Source: Staphylococcus argenteus
GTDB taxonomy: Bacteria > Bacillota > Bacilli > Staphylococcales > Staphylococcaceae
Reading direction: 5' to 3'
DNA: 64,000 nt
Assembly: GCF_000236925.1 (NCBI RefSeq)
Contig: NC_016941.1
Coordinates: 1,054,001-1,118,000, forward strand
The translations under genes were made by a program, and so were the position numbers. The notes under the pieces are model-generated. The model saw only the letters and a list, made by a program, of their open reading frames with translations, made no database searches and was not told where the DNA came from. Shown here in pieces: positions 61,710-64,000 of this stretch (the stretch's first letter is position 1; every line of letters starts with the position of its first letter).

Positions 61710-61927
61710 GATGGTTGACTCCTTAATCTAAATGTTTGATTCATAAAATAGTTGAAAACATTGTTTAAAATAAAAAGCTTTAATCAATGCTGTGATTATG
61801 CAACTTTATATTTTTAATCGAAAAATATATTGGATAAATTTAGTTTAATATATAAGTAAGATGCTTTAATCTAAAACAATTTAAAAATAACTTAGTCAAA
61901 CTGACGCATTAAAATATTAATGAAACA

Positions 61928-62176
61928 TTAGAATTCATAGATAAATAATAATGGCGCACAATAAAGGATAATTAAAGCGACATTTAATATAAATATCGTT
62001 AACTGTAAACTATCTTTAGTTTTAATATAAACGATTAAAATAAGTAGTGTTAAAAGGATCATATATATTAATGATGAAGAAGACCATACAAAATCCGCGT
62101 TATTAGTAGTTAGCAACGGGACAATAATTAATCCAAAATTAATCATGCACGCTATATATACAATTAAGTTATACAT
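61928..62176 (-). CDS. Small three-span membrane protein
   Basis: An 82-aa hydrophobic protein with segments at about 4-22, 34-50 and 57-78. No known family. The only ribosome-like site (AAGGTGGTG) is about 16 bp from the ATG, which is long, so the start or the gene itself is less sure. Confidence 0.5.
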   Translation of the reverse strand: MYNLIVYIACMINFGLIIVPLLTTNNADFVWSSSSLIYMILLTLLILIVYIKTKDSLQLTIFILNVALIILYCAPLLFIYEF

Positions 62177-62214
62177 AATGTTAATTTTTATTCACCACCT
62201 TAGTATTATTGTTT

Positions 62215-62572
62215 AGGAGTCTGGGACAAAAATCAATGTTCTAGGCTTACATTGTTATAATGCCAGAAATTCACAGAACGAAAATGCGCTTAGAACAAGC
62301 ACTTTTCAATTCGAGTCGGGGGCCCCAACACAGAAGTTGACGGAAAGTCAGCTTACATTAATGTGCAAGTTGGGGTTGGGGCCCCAACATAGAGAATTTC
62401 AAAAAGAAATTCTACAGGCAATGCAAGTTGGAGTTGGGGCCTCAACATAGAGAATTTCAAAAAGAAATTCTACAGATTTTTAATTACACATTAGCTGTGG
62501 CTGATGTGTAAAACCACTACATAATAAATCATTTGTGGTTCCTTATCATTTCTGTCCCGCTCCCAATTTATT
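62215..62572. repeat. STAR-type element with three GC-rich cores
   Basis: Cores at 62318-62326 (GGGGGCCCC), 62378-62385 (GGGGCCCC) and 62436-62442 (GGGGCCT variant). Between them, AACATAGAGAATTTCAAAAAGAAATTCTACAG occurs twice, 57 bp apart, each with the hairpin GAATTTC/GAAATTC. The outer parts match the element at 15165-15475 in inverted orientation. No gene is seen between 62177 and 62660. Confidence 0.75.
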
Positions 62573-62660
62573 GATTTATTCGAATCTCAAATTTTGTTTG
62601 TTTTACTTTGAAAACACTATATATAGTATGCTTTTTATGATTCTAGATGCTTTTTAATAT

Positions 62661-62894
62661 TTAATTTTCGTCAACATTTGGATTAATAATAATCAATTCT
62701 AAAACTTTGCGAGAAGGATCAATTGTAAATTCAGAACCGTAATTGACATGACTAACTTTTAATTTACCATCTAAATATTTGATTGCAATTGCAACATCAT
62801 AATCTTCATCGATGACGAATAAACTAGTTTCATTTGTAACAACTTCATGTTTTCCTGAATATACAACATTAATTTCCCAATCTTTAAAAACCAT
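62661..62894 (-). CDS. Small acidic soluble protein, unknown
   Basis: A 77-aa protein with predicted beta strands (EINVVYSGKHEVV, DVAIAIKYLDGKLKVSHV, RKVLELIII) and no signal peptide. No family recognised. The ribosome site AAGGAGGATGATT is excellent, so it is very likely translated. It lies downstream of hla on the same strand, beyond the hla terminator. Confidence 0.72.
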   Translation of the reverse strand: MVFKDWEINVVYSGKHEVVTNETSLFVIDEDYDVAIAIKYLDGKLKVSHVNYGSEFTIDPSRKVLELIIINPNVDEN

Positions 62895-63259
62895 TAATCA
62901 TCCTCCTTGAATATATAAAATGATTCAATTTAAGTTTAACTTATTCATACAACTTCGTACAATATCTAGATATATGATAATTGGATTTCTAGAAATTATT
63001 TTCAATTATATATACCTATTATACTTTTTATCTTCTTATTTCAGTTTTGTTTTAAAACGAATTTAAAATAATTCTGCAAATATATTAACACATAATGTGT
63101 TCAATAAGTTTTGAACAATTTCAAAACTTTTACATAAAGGGTTTGACAATATGATTTTAATTTCTTAATTTAAGTGAACTTATGTTAAAGACTTTTATTT
63201 TTAATGCTTTTAATTAGAATAGTGGTGATCAAAAACATATTTTTGTTTCATAACTTAAA

Positions 63260-63296
63260 AATAGCCGAAACAACTTTTTGTCGTTTCGGCTATTGT
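63260..63296 (-). terminator. Rho-independent terminator of hla
   Basis: AATAGCCGAAAC (63260-63271) pairs with GTTTCGGCTATT (63283-63294); a T-run follows on the minus strand. The rest of 62895-63335 is AT-rich without other signals. Confidence 0.88.
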
Positions 63297-63335
63297 CAAA
63301 CTATATATATAAATGTCTATGAATTATCTAAAAAT

Positions 63336-64000
63336 TTAATTAGTCATTTCTTCTTTTTTCCAATCGATTTTATATCTTTCTGAAGAACGATCTGTCCATT
63401 TATCTTTTGTGTTTGTACCTTTCCAATTTGTTGAAGTCCAATGTAATTGGTAGTCATCACGAACACGTTCATAAACGATATCAATGTTTGTTTGTTGATT
63501 TTGTGCTTTTCTGTCCATCACAAGTACTGTAGCGAAATCTGGTGAGAAACCTGAAGATAATAGGGAACTTGCTTTGTTTGGGTCAAGGAAATTTTCAGAT
63601 GCTTTCATAGATCCATTTCTTGTTTTCATGAAAAGTTGATTTCCGTAAATTGGGTTCCAGGAATCTCTATCGTATGGTCCCCAATTTTGGTTCATCATGT
63701 TATTGAAAATAACTTTCCAACCTACTTTTTTATCAGTTGGGCTCTCTAAAATGGTTTTGAAATCAGGTTGCACATATTTTAAAGTATGACCAATTGAGAC
63801 AGTTCCACCAATTTGTCCGCCGATTTTCCCAGTATCATCAGCACTGATGCTGCCATTGAAACCATAATTTAAAGTGCTCATATATTCTTTCGTATCAATT
63901 GAATTTCTCGGATAATAATCAGAGATTTGTGCTGCTTCATTATCAGGTATTTCTAGATGTACTTTAAAAGCAGAAGGCCATGCCAGACCACTTTTATTTG
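63336..64000 (-). CDS. hla: Alpha-hemolysin (3' part; 5' end outside the window)
   Basis: The C-terminal 221 codons of the heptameric beta-barrel pore toxin. The frame is open to the window edge, beginning in NKSGLAWPSAF. The stem region (EYMSTLNYGFNGSISADDTGKIGGQIGGTVSIGHTLKYVQ), the rim (WNPIYGNQLFMKTRNGSMKASENF) and the C terminus (ERYKIDWKKEEMTN) are complete. Several stem residues differ from the common S. aureus form as I recall it. The ATG at 63881 is internal. Confidence 0.95.
   Translation of the reverse strand, partial: NKSGLAWPSAFKVHLEIPDNEAAQISDYYPRNSIDTKEYMSTLNYGFNGSISADDTGKIGGQIGGTVSIGHTLKYVQPDFKTILESPTDKKVGWKVIFNNMMNQNWGPYDRDSWNPIYGNQLFMKTRNGSMKASENFLDPNKASSLLSSGFSPDFATVLVMDRKAQNQQTNIDIVYERVRDDYQLHWTSTNWKGTNTKDKWTDRSSERYKIDWKKEEMTN

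Noticed and set aside
63336..63881. A complete short gene starting at ATG 63881
   Set aside because: The same frame stays open to the window edge and encodes the preceding alpha-hemolysin residues, so the ATG is internal.
57780..64000. Prophage or genomic island with integrase
   Set aside because: The immune-evasion cluster has no integrase, transposase, attachment repeat or phage structural gene within the window.

Overview
The window is low-GC Firmicute chromosome that reads gene for gene like Staphylococcus aureus between pdhD and hla. Proof of the group is the complete isd heme-uptake locus with srtB, the efb/ecb/FLIPr/SCIN immune-evasion cluster, alpha-hemolysin at the right edge, and STAR repeats. 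Several variable proteins (Hla, Efb, IsdB, TmcAL) differ noticeably from the S. aureus sequences I remember, while PheST, pyruvate carboxylase and TrxA look nearly the same. A divergent S. aureus lineage or a close relative (S. argenteus or S. schweitzeri) is therefore possible; this is an inference from memory.

Layout. 1-5000: a yktA-like gene and a spermidine/putrescine operon (regulator, potA-B-C-D). 5000-14000: two membrane proteins, mntH with a MntR-type operator, yktB, an inositol-phosphatase-like gene, and the conserved yla block (ylaF, typA, ylaI, ylaL, ylaN, ftsW). 14000-22200: a STAR-type repeat, pyruvate carboxylase, and the heme A genes ctaA/ctaB/ctaM. 22500-29300: the ylb block (CAP protein, ylbF, GDPD, ylbG, rsmD, coaD, tmcAL, yceD, rpmF) in nearly the Bacillus subtilis order. 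29400-37600: the iron-regulated heme system: isdB and isdA on the minus strand, isdCDEF-srtB-isdG on the plus strand, with three Fur-type palindromes. 37900-42600: a SpoU/TrmH-type methyltransferase and pheST behind a T-box leader. 42600-57400: a 68-bp hairpin repeat array, rnhC, zapA-cvpA-polX-mutS2, trxA, uvrC, sdhCAB, murI-rdgB-phosphodiesterase. 57800-64000: secreted complement/neutrophil inhibitors (ecb, FLIPr-like, efb, a frameshifted SCIN gene), small unknown membrane proteins, a second STAR-type element, and the 3' part of hla.

Functionally, the isd genes form one pathway: IsdB and IsdA take heme from hemoglobin, IsdC passes it through the wall, IsdE/F (with membrane protein IsdD) import it, SrtB anchors IsdC, and IsdG degrades heme. 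ctaA/B/M supply and assemble heme A oxidase, and sdhCAB feeds the same respiratory chain. YlaN, linked to Fur in published work, is encoded upstream. SaeR-type boxes (GTTAA-N6-GTTAA) precede ecb, FLIPr-like and efb, which suggests joint control by SaeRS. No tRNA, rRNA, insertion sequence, CRISPR array or complete prophage was seen. The points most worth a second look are the SCIN frameshift in an A-tract, the tandem hairpin array overlapping the end of rnhC, and the Fur-like palindrome plus cre site ahead of sdhCAB.
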